Source: Methylococcales bacterium
Lineage (GTDB): Bacteria > Pseudomonadota > Gammaproteobacteria > Methylococcales > Methylomonadaceae
NCBI GenBank assembly: GCA_028715725.1
Contig: JAQURG010000005.1
Location: forward strand, 62,001 to 126,000
Direction of reading: 5' to 3'
DNA: 64,000 nucleotides
Shown in pieces: positions 9,145-16,926 of this stretch. The position numbers and the translations under genes were made by a program. The notes beneath the pieces were generated by a model. It saw only the letters and a list, made by a program, of their open reading frames with translations. It did no database searches and was not told where the DNA came from. The first letter of the stretch is position 1. The number at the start of each line of letters is the position of its first letter.

Positions 9145-9579
9145 TTAACAATGACCAGCTGCTTTGCACGTTCCAGAGGGCACCCAGTTTACTTTACCAT
9201 TGCCAAAGGTACCTGTAAGAATATAAGTCTCAGCAGGAGCAGGAGCTTGCCCTGTAGCTGTAATTACGTTAGCAGCAAAAGTGACGGAGTCCACGCTACC
9301 GTTAGCAGCAGTAGCCTGAGCTACCTGGTCCTTTACAGCTAGATCAGCATCACAAACATCTGCGGCTAACGGAGTTGCGCTGCCATTAGTCTGGGCGCAA
9401 ACATCAGCAGCTAATTTAACGCCTGCCGTTGCTAAAACAACTTCAGAAAATCTCGCTTTGGCAGTATATTGCTGGTAAGCCGGAATCGCTACCGCCGCCA
9501 AAATACCAATAATCGCCACGACGATCATCAGTTCGATCAACGTAAAACCTTGTTGTGTTTTTTGAATTTGAGTTTTCAT
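9145..9579 (-). CDS. pilA: Type IV major pilin (PilA-like)
   Basis: Starting at ATG 9579 the product is 144 residues. The short leader [11 protein letters not shown] is followed by the prepilin peptidase site [21 protein letters not shown], with Glu at mature position 5 and a long hydrophobic helix. The globular part is rich in Ala/Thr. It has four cysteines; the last two (GTCKAAGHC) fit the C-terminal disulphide region of type IVa pilins. A longer start at 9594 is possible, but 9579 has a GAGGAAAC ribosome binding site at good spacing. A sigma-54 promoter lies about 115 bases upstream, the standard control for pilA through PilR. The gene stands alone, and its 3' end abuts the REP array. Confidence 0.9.
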   Translation of the reverse strand: MKTQIQKTQQGFTLIELMIVVAIIGILAAVAIPAYQQYTAKARFSEVVLATAGVKLAADVCAQTNGSATPLAADVCDADLAVKDQVAQATAANGSVDSVTFAANVITATGQAPAPAETYILTGTFGNGKVNWVPSGTCKAAGHC

Positions 9580-9693
9580 ATCATGTTTCCTCATTGTGTT
9601 AATAAATTTTACAAACCGGATAAGCAGCCGGGTTTTTAATTAACAGTCATCGAATGACTTAAAAAGTTATTGCTCCGACCATGATCGGGATTA

Positions 9694-9709
9694 AGCAGAA
9701 GTCATGCCA
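9694..9709 (-). promoter_or_regulatory. Sigma-54 promoter of the pilin gene
   Basis: On the minus strand the sequence TGGCATGACTTCTGCT matches the RpoN consensus TGGCAC-N5-TTGCW. The essential GG and GC doublets are exactly 10 bases apart. It lies about 115 bases upstream of the pilA start, which fits PilR/RpoN control of pilin genes. Confidence 0.75.
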
Positions 9710-9772
9710 CAATTCCGGCGCGGCTTCAGGTTGCTATTGGATCGACGTGGAAAAGCCATTAAAGTCAGTCTA

Positions 9773-9859
9773 GTAGGGTGGGCAACGCGGTTCTGCCCAC
9801 CTTAATGAGTTCAGTGCTGGGCATTTTAAACGGTGGGCAAAAAAGCCTGCCCACCCTAC
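9773..9859. repeat. Inverted pair of diverged REPs
   Basis: A forward REP at 9773-9801 (GTAGGGTGGGCA...TGCCCACC) is followed 30 bases later by an inverted one at 9832-9859 (GGTGGGCA...CCCACCCTAC). The spacer differs from the one used in the large array, so this is an independent REPIN-like insertion upstream of the pilin promoter. Confidence 0.8.
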
Positions 9860-9867
9860 CGCCTTTC

Positions 9868-10020
9868 AAAAAGCCGCGCCATGATAAAAATGTCACTAAA
9901 AAGCTGTGTCATGATAAAAATGCCCCTTAAAAAGCTGTGCCATGATAAAAATGCCTCTCAAAAAGCTGTGGCACGGATAGAAATGCCCCTTAAAAAGCTG
10001 TGCCATAATAAGACGTCAGG
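9868..10020 (+). repeat. Five imperfect 31-bp tandem repeats
   Basis: Copies start at 9868, 9898, 9929, 9960 and 9992, with unit lengths of 30, 31, 31, 32 and about 29 bases. The core is AAAAAGCTGTGCCATGATAA followed by AAATGCCCCTT. The copies differ at several positions and the last is truncated. A frame running through them (9833-10111) only translates the repeat and is not a convincing gene. The array ends about 110 bases before the Sel1-repeat gene. Confidence 0.85.
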
Positions 10021-10127
10021 CAAAGAATTCACAGCGGCGGCGCTTTTTTGCCCCTTAATTTCTACTGATTTAAAATTAACGTACAATACCTCGATGAAAT
10101 TATATTCATGAGCCAAAAGGGTATGAC

Positions 10128-10589
10128 ATGCCGACCATCAGTCTTAAAACAGCCACTTTGTTAACCGGAATGAGCATGCGCACATTTAGACGCCGCATTG
10201 CCGACGGCACTTTAACGTGCGCAGGCAGTGATGAGGATTATAACAAGACCATGATCAGTCTGGAGTCGATCAAAAAAGACATTGGTATTGCTCTTGGACC
10301 GGATGCTGTTGAGCTGATTAGAGCGGCCGATGCAGGCGAGCCGCAAGCACAAAATGATCTGGGCGTTCTTTTTTTGGAAAATGATAAACCGCAAAGGGCG
10401 GTTTATTGGCTGGAATTGGCGGCAAAGCAAGACTTTGCCGATGCCATGCACTTGCTGGGAACCTGTTATTTAAAGGGTAACGGCGTGGCTAAAGACCATA
10501 ATCTTGCCCTGATGTGGATTGCCAAAGCCGCTTCGCTGGGTCACTCGATAGCGCAGGCGCAGATTAAGTCGATACGGCTGGTTGATTAA
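10128..10589 (+). CDS. Sel1-repeat (TPR-like) protein with N-terminal helix-turn-helix-like segment
   Basis: The 153-residue protein has an N-terminal segment resembling a MerR/excisionase-type winged helix (KTATLLTGMSMRTFRRRIADG, then TCAGSDEDYNKTMISLESIK). Two Sel1 repeats follow: AAKQDFADAMHLLGTCYLKG and the flanking units with GEPQAQNDLGVLFL and LALMWIAKAASLGHS. Sel1 repeats mediate protein-protein contacts. It lacks a signal peptide, so it is probably cytoplasmic. It stands alone between repeats. The combination suggests a DNA-binding adaptor, but no function is known to me. Confidence 0.65.
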   Translation: MPTISLKTATLLTGMSMRTFRRRIADGTLTCAGSDEDYNKTMISLESIKKDIGIALGPDAVELIRAADAGEPQAQNDLGVLFLENDKPQRAVYWLELAAKQDFADAMHLLGTCYLKGNGVAKDHNLALMWIAKAASLGHSIAQAQIKSIRLVD

Positions 10590-10609
10590 AAGCCAAGATG
10601 CCGTGAGTT

Positions 10610-10637
10610 GTAGGGTGGGCAGGCGGTTTTGCCCACC
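10610..10637 (+). repeat. Single forward GTAG-type REP
   Basis: A lone unit starting GTAGGGTGGGCAGGCGG and closing TTTTGCCCACC lies in the 100-base gap between the Sel1 and Uma2 genes. It matches the forward units of the 8-9 kb array. Confidence 0.85.
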
Positions 10638-10692
10638 CGATCCGGGCTTGAGTTTGATTGTATGAATTGAGTAAACAATTTTAGGTAATAAT

Positions 10693-11298
10693 ATGTCAAA
10701 AATTACTAACCTTTCACAATTGGATTTAAACGGCACTTATAGTTATGCCGATTATTTAACGTGGCAATTTGATGAAACCGTTGAATTGATTAAAGGCAAA
10801 ATTCAACCGATGTCACCTGCGCCGAATGTGCGCCATCAAAGTATTGTGACTGAATTAGGAGGACATCTTTATTCTTTTTTTCATAAAAAACCTTGTAAGT
10901 TGTTTTATGCGCCGTTTGATGTGCGCTTATATAATGAAAGAAAATCCATTCTTACCAATAAAGAAATTTATACGGTTGTTCAACCCGATTTGTGTGTCAT
11001 TTGTGATGCCGATAAATTGGATATTCAAGGCTGCAACGGTGCGCCGGACTGGATTATTGAAATTTTATCGAAGGGCAATTCCAAACGCGAAACCCAGGAA
11101 AAATATGCCTTATATCGAGAGAGTGGTGTAAAAGAATATTGGCTGGTTTATCCTTATGAGCAATCGGTACATCAATTTGTTTTAAACGAACAAACAGAAA
11201 AATATGAATTGATAGCGATGTTTTCAGCTGAAGATAATGCCAGTCCCGCATTGTTTCCTGACCTGGTGATTGATCTGGCTGAGGTATTTGCGGAGTGA
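10693..11298 (+). CDS. Uma2-family (DUF820) PD-(D/E)XK nuclease-fold protein
   Basis: The 201-residue protein shows the Uma2 pattern: an N-terminal YADYLTWQFDETVELIKGKI, a strand with QPDLCVICD, and the catalytic core GAPDWIIEILSKGNSKRETQEK, followed by ALYRESGVKEYWLVYP. The Asp and Glu in PDWIIEIL together with the downstream Lys form the PD-(D/E)XK signature. Such proteins are abundant in cyanobacteria and methanotrophs, often in many copies, and their biological role is largely unproven. The gene is flanked by REPs and shows no operon partner. Confidence 0.8.
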   Translation: MSKITNLSQLDLNGTYSYADYLTWQFDETVELIKGKIQPMSPAPNVRHQSIVTELGGHLYSFFHKKPCKLFYAPFDVRLYNERKSILTNKEIYTVVQPDLCVICDADKLDIQGCNGAPDWIIEILSKGNSKRETQEKYALYRESGVKEYWLVYPYEQSVHQFVLNEQTEKYELIAMFSAEDNASPALFPDLVIDLAEVFAE

Positions 11299-11313
11299 TT
11301 TTTCAGTGGTTGT

Positions 11314-11342
11314 GGTGGGCAGAAAAGCGTTGCCCACCCTAC
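11314..11342 (-). repeat. Single inverted GTAG-type REP
   Basis: The unit starts GGTGGGCAGAAAAGCG and ends CCCACCCTAC, like the inverted units of the large array. It directly abuts the broken end of the ISAzo13-type transposase remnant. Confidence 0.85.
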
Positions 11343-11580
11343 CGCGCTCTCAATTCAATTGTTCCACGCATAACTGTATTTCGAGAACAGCCAACAATTC
11401 TGCGATATAGCTGACTCCGCCATAAGGCAGCTTTAATGCTTCAACTCCCGCATACCATCGCTTATCTTTTTCGGATAAACGGTCATACAGTTTGTGCGTT
11501 TGTTTTTCAATTTTTGTTGCGTAAGGTGTCAAAATTTTACGGTTTGTTGAAATGATGTCAGTTGCCCAAACTTTACCCAA
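11343..11580 (-). pseudogene. ISAzo13-type transposase N-terminal remnant, frameshifted
   Basis: The minus-strand frame reads KLYDRLSEKDKRWYAGVEAL and then LPYGGVSYIAELL, which matches my memory of the N-terminal helix-turn-helix region of ISAzo13-family transposases. After AELL the expected continuation LGCSRNTVMRG is present in the next frame, so one base has been lost near 11395. The remnant stops at the inverted REP at 11342; nothing of the catalytic domain remains. It is therefore a dead fragment. Confidence 0.6.
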
Positions 11581-11651
11581 TTACACCCTAGTTGTTCAAG
11601 TTATTTGGTGCACGCCACCTAGAATGGGATTATGTGTTAAAAACAATAGCA

Positions 11652-11669
11652 ATGTATAATTGCATACAT
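11652..11669. promoter_or_regulatory. Palindromic operator overlapping the -10 box of the second TA operon
   Basis: The sequence ATGTAT-aattgc-ATACAT is a perfect inverted repeat with 6-bp arms, 23 bases before the antitoxin start. It contains a TATAAT at 11655-11660, which would be the -10 box. Ribbon-helix-helix antitoxins repress their own operon through such operators. Confidence 0.55.
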
Positions 11670-11691
11670 CACTAAAGAAGGAGAGAAAGCC

Positions 11692-11943
11692 ATGCACAGA
11701 ACCCAAATCTACCTACAAGATACGGTTTTCGAACAGTTAAAGCATAAATCGCAAATGAACGGGGTCAGTATTTCCGAATTAATCCGTAGAGCGGTAGAAA
11801 AAGACCTTAATAAAACCGGCAGCAATGAAGCAAGAGCCTTTTTTGATGCATTAAAACCTTTGCAAAGCTTTGCCGCAACTGAGACTGAACAGTATGTTGA
11901 TGACATCCGTAGTCATAGCAGAATTTTACAGGCAGAAGACTAA
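11692..11943 (+). CDS. Ribbon-helix-helix (CopG-type) antitoxin
   Basis: The 83-residue protein starts MHRTQIYLQDTVFEQLKH and continues NGVSISELIRRAVEKDL, a classic CopG-like ribbon-helix-helix fold at residues 1-45. The remaining tail would bind the toxin. A strong AAGGAGAG ribosome binding site precedes the start. The stop codon overlaps the toxin start by one base (TAATG). A palindrome over its -10 box suggests autoregulation. Confidence 0.85.
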   Translation: MHRTQIYLQDTVFEQLKHKSQMNGVSISELIRRAVEKDLNKTGSNEARAFFDALKPLQSFAATETEQYVDDIRSHSRILQAED

Positions 11944-12338
11944 TGCCGGCGCCGAAACGTTTGTTACTGGATACCGATATCGTTATTCAGCTACTGAAAA
12001 AAAGCAGTGATGTTTTAGAATGTTTCATCGACTTACATGAACGAGGCGTTGAGTTTTACCTTTCACCTATCGTGATTGCTGAGATTTATGTCGGCGCATT
12101 TAAAAAAGAACACCCGGAAATTGAAGCCTTTTTCAATCTGTGTACCCGCTGGACATTAGACGCTAAAACCGCAAAACAGGCGGGTCTGTTTGCAGCCCAA
12201 TACCGTAAAGCCCATCAAGGCATTTCATTGGAAGATTATTTGTTAGCAGCTACCGCTGAGCAGTTGGCTTGTCCGTTATGGACAAATAATAAGAAACATT
12301 ATCCAATGAACGAAATTGTTTTGTTTGAGGGTTTATAA
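11943..12338 (+). CDS. VapC-type PIN-domain toxin
   Basis: The 131-residue PIN-domain protein has D10 (LLLDTD), E47 (VIAEIY) and D98 (SLEDYLLAA) at the expected places. The fourth position reads LWTNNKKHYP, where N replaces the commonly acidic residue, a variation also common in VapC families. It is coupled to the upstream antitoxin by a one-base overlap. The presumed activity is RNA cleavage by a metal-dependent nuclease. This pair is unrelated in sequence to the pair at 1859-2499. Confidence 0.85.
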   Translation: MPAPKRLLLDTDIVIQLLKKSSDVLECFIDLHERGVEFYLSPIVIAEIYVGAFKKEHPEIEAFFNLCTRWTLDAKTAKQAGLFAAQYRKAHQGISLEDYLLAATAEQLACPLWTNNKKHYPMNEIVLFEGL

Positions 12339-12426
12339 CGGCGTACTCCCGTAATGCATTGGCTTTAATGTTGTTAAACCTTTTTTACGAAGAACACGAA
12401 GCTGCCGGCTTCCAAGTTCAGGCTTT

Positions 12427-12600
12427 CATCGTTATACACAAGTCTGTTATTCCGGTAGGAATTACCGGAGCCGAAGACCAGCGACCTGTCAGAGCACGAA
12501 GTGAATCCAGACTAAATGGAAGCATTTAAGCCCTATGGCACTGGATACCCATTTCCCGGCGGGTATGACGATTACCCCTGTATATTTGTGTATAACCATG
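12427..12600. mobile_element. MITE-like element with 15-bp terminal inverted repeats
   Basis: The ends CATCGTTATACACAA (12427-12441) and TTGTGTATAACCATG (12586-12600) are inverted repeats matching at 14 of 15 positions and enclosing 144 bp with no open frame. Inside are a small hairpin (TCCGGTAGGAATTACCGGA) and a CTGGATACCC...GGGTATGACG palindrome. This looks like a small non-autonomous element or a composite of repeats. No clear target duplication flanks it. It occupies the middle of the 360-bp gap between the toxin gene and the RND pump, where I see nothing else. Confidence 0.45.
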
Positions 12601-12698
12601 AGAGCTTGAGCTTGTGGATTAGCGCATTTGTGATTACCTGCTTAAACTGTGCTTTTTATCCCCTTGTGTAAAAAAATAGTCTAACACCCAACAAAAAA

Positions 12699-15600
12699 AT
12701 GCTAGCCGCCCTCGTCCGCTTTTCCATCCGTTTCTACGGAATTGTCATTGCACTCGCTGTAGTGATTTTGCTCTACGGCAGTTATCGTTTTACCACGGCG
12801 GGCCTGGATATTTTTCCGGAATTTGCTCCCAAGCGGGTCATTATTCAAACTGAATCACCCGGATTGTCCGCCGAACAGGTTGAAGTTCTGGTAACCCGGC
12901 AGGTTGAAATGTCAATTAGCGGACTGGTAGGGCTGGAATCGGTGCGCTCCGAATCCATCCAGGGTTTATCGATCATTACGGCGACGTTTATAGAAAAAAG
13001 CGATGTTTACCGCAATCGCCAGCTGATTAGCGAACGCCTGGCGGGTTTGTCTACGCATTTGCCTTTAGGCATTGTGCCGGTTGCGATACCGCTGTCTTCA
13101 TCTTCCGCGACGGTATTAACTATCGGTTTAAGTTCGGAGTCGAAAGATTTAATGGCTTTGCGCAGTCTGGTTGACTGGACAATTGTGCCGCGCCTATTGG
13201 CGGTTCCCGGTGTCGCCGATGTCAATGTGTTCGGCGGTGAAATTGCGCAACTGCAAATTCAGGTTGATCCGGTTCAGTTGCATCGATTTAATCTGGCGCT
13301 GGATGATATTATTCAAGCGGCTTCGCAAGCAGGAACCATTCAGGGCGGCGGCTTTATAGAAAACAATAACCAGCGTGTTGCCCTGCAAGTGACGGGCCAG
13401 CCGGCTACGCCCGAGCAATTTGCAAAAATTATTGTCAAGCGCGATCAGGGGCGCAATATCACCCTGGGCGAAGTCACCATGATTCGTTATGCTCCTGAAC
13501 CGCCTATCGGCGCGGCGCAAATTGGGGGCAAACAGGGCATTGTGATGATGGTTATCGGCCAATATGGAGCCAATACCTTGACCGTGTCAAAACAGGTTGA
13601 ACAGATGTTGAAAGAGTTCGAACCCGTTTTCAAAAATGAGACGATTACTTTTTATGAACACCTGTTCCGTCCGGCCGACTATATAGAAAGATCGATTGCC
13701 AATTTGTCGGGGCATTTGCTGATTGGCGGTTTGTTTGTGCTGATCATTTTGTACCTGTTTTTATTTAACTTCCGCACGGCTCTTATCTCCGCTCTGGCTA
13801 TTCCCGTCTCTTTAGTCGGCGCGGTGATTGTTTTGCTGGAAACGGGGGTTAATCTGAATATTATGGTGCTGGGCGGTCTGGCGATTGCTCTAGGCGAAGT
13901 GGTTGATGACGCCATTATTGATACTGAAAATATTTTCAGGCGTTTGCGTGAAAACCGTTTGCTGGATCAGCCGTTGCCGATTGCAACGGTCGTTTATACG
14001 GCCTCTCTGGAGGTGCGGAGCTCTGTGGTTTACGCCAGTTTTATTGTCGCGCTGGTATTCGTGCCTTTATTGACTCTCAACGGCGTGGCGGGACGTTTGT
14101 TTGCGCCGCTGGGTTACTCTTACATTCTGGCTATTTTAATGTCGTTACTGGTGGCTCTCACCTTAACGCCTGCCTTGTGTTTTGCCTTGCTGGGCAGTAC
14201 GCTCAGCGATACCAATGACCCGCCGCTCATTCAGCGCATCAAACCGCTCTATAAAAATTTGCTGGGTTTTATTTTCAGGCATTTTAATATTTTGATCATA
14301 GGCAGCATCCTCGTGTGTCTGTCGGGACTATTTGCCTTTTTTAATCTAGACAGCAAATTTTTGCCTGAACTGCGGGAAGGCCATTATATCGTTCATACCG
14401 CCAGCATTCCCGGCACATCTTTGCAGGAATCATTAAGAATCGGCAGCAAACTGACCGAGCAGTTTATGGCCGTTCCCGGCATACAATCGGTATCGCAATG
14501 GGCGGGGCGCGCCGAACGTGGGGCCGACACTTATGGCAGCCACTACAGCGAGTATGAAGTTCGCCTTAAGCCTCTGCCAGGGGCAGGGCAGCAGCAGATA
14601 CTGAATAAGTTACGGGAAATTTTGACCGGCTTCCCCGGTATTGTTTTTGAAGCCAATACTTTTTTGACGGAACGAGTCGATGAAACGATTTCCGGCTATA
14701 CCGCGCCGGTAGTGGTTAATCTTTACGGCAATGATTTGAATGTGCTGGATGCCAAGGCCCAGACGCTCGCCCGGATTATGCGCGGTATCCCAGGCGCTGT
14801 CGATGTGCAGTTGAGGTCTCCGCCGGGCACGCCGTTGCTGCAAATTCACCTGAACCTCGATCAGCTTGATTTTTGGGGCATTATGCCCGCACAGATTGTT
14901 AATGCCTTGCAAGCCGCTTACGAAACCCGAATAGTAGGGAAGAATTTCCAGGGCAACAAAATTTATAATATTGCCGTGGCTCTGGCGCCAGAGCTCAGGA
15001 AACAGCCTGAATCGATTGCCCAACTGCCTGTCAGAACACTGGACGGCACTTTAATCAGGCTGGAACAGGTCGCGGAAATCAGACATACGGATGGTCGCTA
15101 TAACATACTTCATCAGGGCGGACAACGACGTCAGGCCGTAACCTGTAATGTGATTGACCGGGATCTGGATGCTTTTATGCAGGAGCTGAAAACCCGTGTC
15201 TTAAAGGAAATTCCGGTATCGGCGGCCAGTTACCCTGAATATACCGGCGCTGCTGTTGAACAGGCTCAGGCTCGCAATGAATTGATTCTGCATTCATTGC
15301 TGGCTGGAGCGGGCGTGCTGATTTTTATTTATATCGCTATCGGCAGTGTCCGTAATGCCTTTCTGGCGCTCGCCAATCTGCCTTTTGCACTCATCGGCGG
15401 CGTTGCGGCAGTGGTATTAACCGGAGCGGCTCTATCGGTGGGTTCGATCGTCGGTTTTGTGACATTGTTCGGCATTACCGTGCGCAACAGCATTATGTTG
15501 TCGTCACACTATCGGTACCTGGTGGAAGTGGAAGGCAAAAACTGGAATAGGGAAACCGCGATACAAGGCGCTCAGGAACGCTTGCCGTCCATTTTAATGA

Positions 15601-15776
15601 CAGCGCTGGTCACCGCTTTGGCGATGTTTCCGATTACTTTTAATAGCGATAATCCGGGGCGTGAAATTATGGGGCCTATGGCGGCGATAATTATCGGAGG
15701 CCTGGCTTCTTCAACTCTGTTAAATTTGTTGCTGTTGCCGGGGGTGTTGCTGAGGTTTGGGAGATTTAAAGCCTGA
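12699..15776 (+). CDS. Heavy-metal-type RND efflux pump (CusA/CzcA family), orphan
   Basis: The 1025-residue protein has the two-fold RND layout. TM1 is at about 10-30, a large periplasmic loop (35-330) opens with FPEFAPKRVIIQTESPGLS, TM2-TM6 span about 335-490, a second loop follows, and TM8-TM12 span about 860-1020. The TM4 signature GEVVDDAIIDTEN supplies the proton-relay acids typical of the heavy-metal RND group rather than the hydrophobic-drug group. Such pumps need a membrane-fusion protein and an outer-membrane channel, and neither lies nearby; partners must be elsewhere or borrowed. The start has no strong ribosome binding site. The ion specificity cannot be read from the motif with confidence. 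Confidence 0.85.
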   Translation: MLAALVRFSIRFYGIVIALAVVILLYGSYRFTTAGLDIFPEFAPKRVIIQTESPGLSAEQVEVLVTRQVEMSISGLVGLESVRSESIQGLSIITATFIEKSDVYRNRQLISERLAGLSTHLPLGIVPVAIPLSSSSATVLTIGLSSESKDLMALRSLVDWTIVPRLLAVPGVADVNVFGGEIAQLQIQVDPVQLHRFNLALDDIIQAASQAGTIQGGGFIENNNQRVALQVTGQPATPEQFAKIIVKRDQGRNITLGEVTMIRYAPEPPIGAAQIGGKQGIVMMVIGQYGANTLTVSKQVEQMLKEFEPVFKNETITFYEHLFRPADYIERSIANLSGHLLIGGLFVLIILYLFLFNFRTALISALAIPVSLVGAVIVLLETGVNLNIMVLGGLAIALGEVVDDAIIDTENIFRRLRENRLLDQPLPIATVVYTASLEVRSSVVYASFIVALVFVPLLTLNGVAGRLFAPLGYSYILAILMSLLVALTLTPALCFALLGSTLSDTNDPPLIQRIKPLYKNLLGFIFRHFNILIIGSILVCLSGLFAFFNLDSKFLPELREGHYIVHTASIPGTSLQESLRIGSKLTEQFMAVPGIQSVSQWAGRAERGADTYGSHYSEYEVRLKPLPGAGQQQILNKLREILTGFPGIVFEANTFLTERVDETISGYTAPVVVNLYGNDLNVLDAKAQTLARIMRGIPGAVDVQLRSPPGTPLLQIHLNLDQLDFWGIMPAQIVNALQAAYETRIVGKNFQGNKIYNIAVALAPELRKQPESIAQLPVRTLDGTLIRLEQVAEIRHTDGRYNILHQGGQRRQAVTCNVIDRDLDAFMQELKTRVLKEIPVSAASYPEYTGAAVEQAQARNELILHSLLAGAGVLIFIYIAIGSVRNAFLALANLPFALIGGVAAVVLTGAALSVGSIVGFVTLFGITVRNSIMLSSHYRYLVEVEGKNWNRETAIQGAQERLPSILMTALVTALAMFPITFNSDNPGREIMGPMAAIIIGGLASSTLLNLLLLPGVLLRFGRFKA

Positions 15777-15812
15777 TTTCGCCTATTTTGGCTTTAGGAA
15801 TGAAAATAAATG

Positions 15813-15863
15813 TTGTGGGAGCGGCTTTAGCCGCGCTCTTCGCGGCTAAAGCCGCTCCCACAA
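15813..15863. repeat. Perfect 23-bp-arm palindrome, second REP family, probable terminator
   Basis: The left arm begins TTGTGGGAGCGGCTTTAGCC at 15813 and its exact reverse complement ends at 15863, with a 5-base loop (CTCTT). The motif GTGGGAGCGGCTTTAGCCGCG recalls REP families of Pseudomonas and related bacteria and differs from the GTAG family at 8-11 kb. It lies between two convergent genes, so it may end transcription from both sides. Confidence 0.85.
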
Positions 15864-15941
15864 TAACTTTCAACTGCAAGCTTAAGAAGGGAAGGCGGAT
15901 AACTTGCGCTATCCGCCTGATAAGCAAACCGATCGAATTGA

Positions 15942-16610
15942 CTAATCTCTGCCGTTGAATGCGCCCAGCAGTTGCAGCAGGCTCAGGAACAGGTTGTAGA
16001 TAGAAACGTATAAAGAGATAGTGGCCAAGATATAGTTGGTTTCGCCGCCGTTGACTATTTGACTGGTCTGAAACAGGATCATGCCGGACATTAGCAGAAT
16101 AAACATCGCTGATACCGCCAGTGACAACGCAGGAATAGCGAAAATGATTGCGCCGATACCGGCCAGAAATGCGACTAGCACGCCAACCATCAGGAAGCCG
16201 CCCATGTAACTGAAGTCTTTGCGCGTCGTTAACGCATAGCCTGAAAGACCGATGAACACAACGCCGGTGCCGCCCAAGGCCATCATGATAAGTTCATGGC
16301 CATTGCTGAAGGCTTTGACATACATCGATAAAATAGGCCCTAAAGTCAAGCCCATAAAGCCCGTTAACGCGAAAACAAACAGCAGACCCAAAGCGCTGTT
16401 GCTGAATTTCGTTGTCAAGAACAGCAAGCCGTAGAAACCGACCAGAGTCACGATCATGCCTAAAGGAGGCAAATTCAGATACATTGCTGCACCTGCGGTC
16501 ACGGCGCTGAAAATTAATGTCATTGATAACAACAGATAGGTATTTTTAAGTACCTTATTGGTTGCCAGAACATTGGATTCCTGGCGTGAAATAGCAGTAT
16601 TTAATCTCAT
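15942..16610 (-). CDS. Bax inhibitor-1/YccA family membrane protein
   Basis: The 222-residue protein has seven hydrophobic segments and ends in the family's C-terminal pattern, with TNYILATISLYVSIYNLFLSLLQLLG. The N-terminus (SRQESNVLATNKVLKNTYLLLS) is typical of proteobacterial YccA-like members. In E. coli the relative YccA modulates the FtsH protease, and other members are proton-sensitive calcium leak channels. It is a single gene converging on the RND pump gene across the palindrome at 15813-15863. Family assignment is firm, function inferred. Confidence 0.9.
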   Translation of the reverse strand: MRLNTAISRQESNVLATNKVLKNTYLLLSMTLIFSAVTAGAAMYLNLPPLGMIVTLVGFYGLLFLTTKFSNSALGLLFVFALTGFMGLTLGPILSMYVKAFSNGHELIMMALGGTGVVFIGLSGYALTTRKDFSYMGGFLMVGVLVAFLAGIGAIIFAIPALSLAVSAMFILLMSGMILFQTSQIVNGGETNYILATISLYVSIYNLFLSLLQLLGAFNGRD

Positions 16611-16926
16611 TTTATTTGGATTCCTTTAATTAAATGGTTAACAAAACTAAAGACTCATAAATTCTACAAGAGTTTCGGCGTCTTTGTAAGAAACTTAAGA
16701 AGTGCCTGTAAAGTGACTGATAGTGTGGCCTTGTTTTCTGCACTGTTTGAGCTGATGTTTCTCGATGAGTTCCGTTAGCGGATAATGAAACTTTCCAGGA
16801 GTTTAATTTTCTTAAGACGATACAGACCTTTATACGGTTCGTCCATGAGCTTCACAAAAATCTTAATACCGGATCATGGAACATCGTAGAATAACACAAC
16901 TAAAAAATTTAAATAACAAGCAGGCT
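16611..16926. other. Divergent intergenic region, no gene seen
   Basis: This 316-base gap between the YccA-type gene (minus) and the radical SAM gene (plus) must hold both promoters. I see no RNA gene, repeat or clear -35/-10 pair. A possible upstream ATG for the radical SAM gene lies at 16876. Confidence 0.5.

Noticed and set aside
9833..10111. A 92-residue plus-strand frame
   Set aside because: It starts in a REP and runs through the 31-bp tandem repeats; the protein is repeat translation only.
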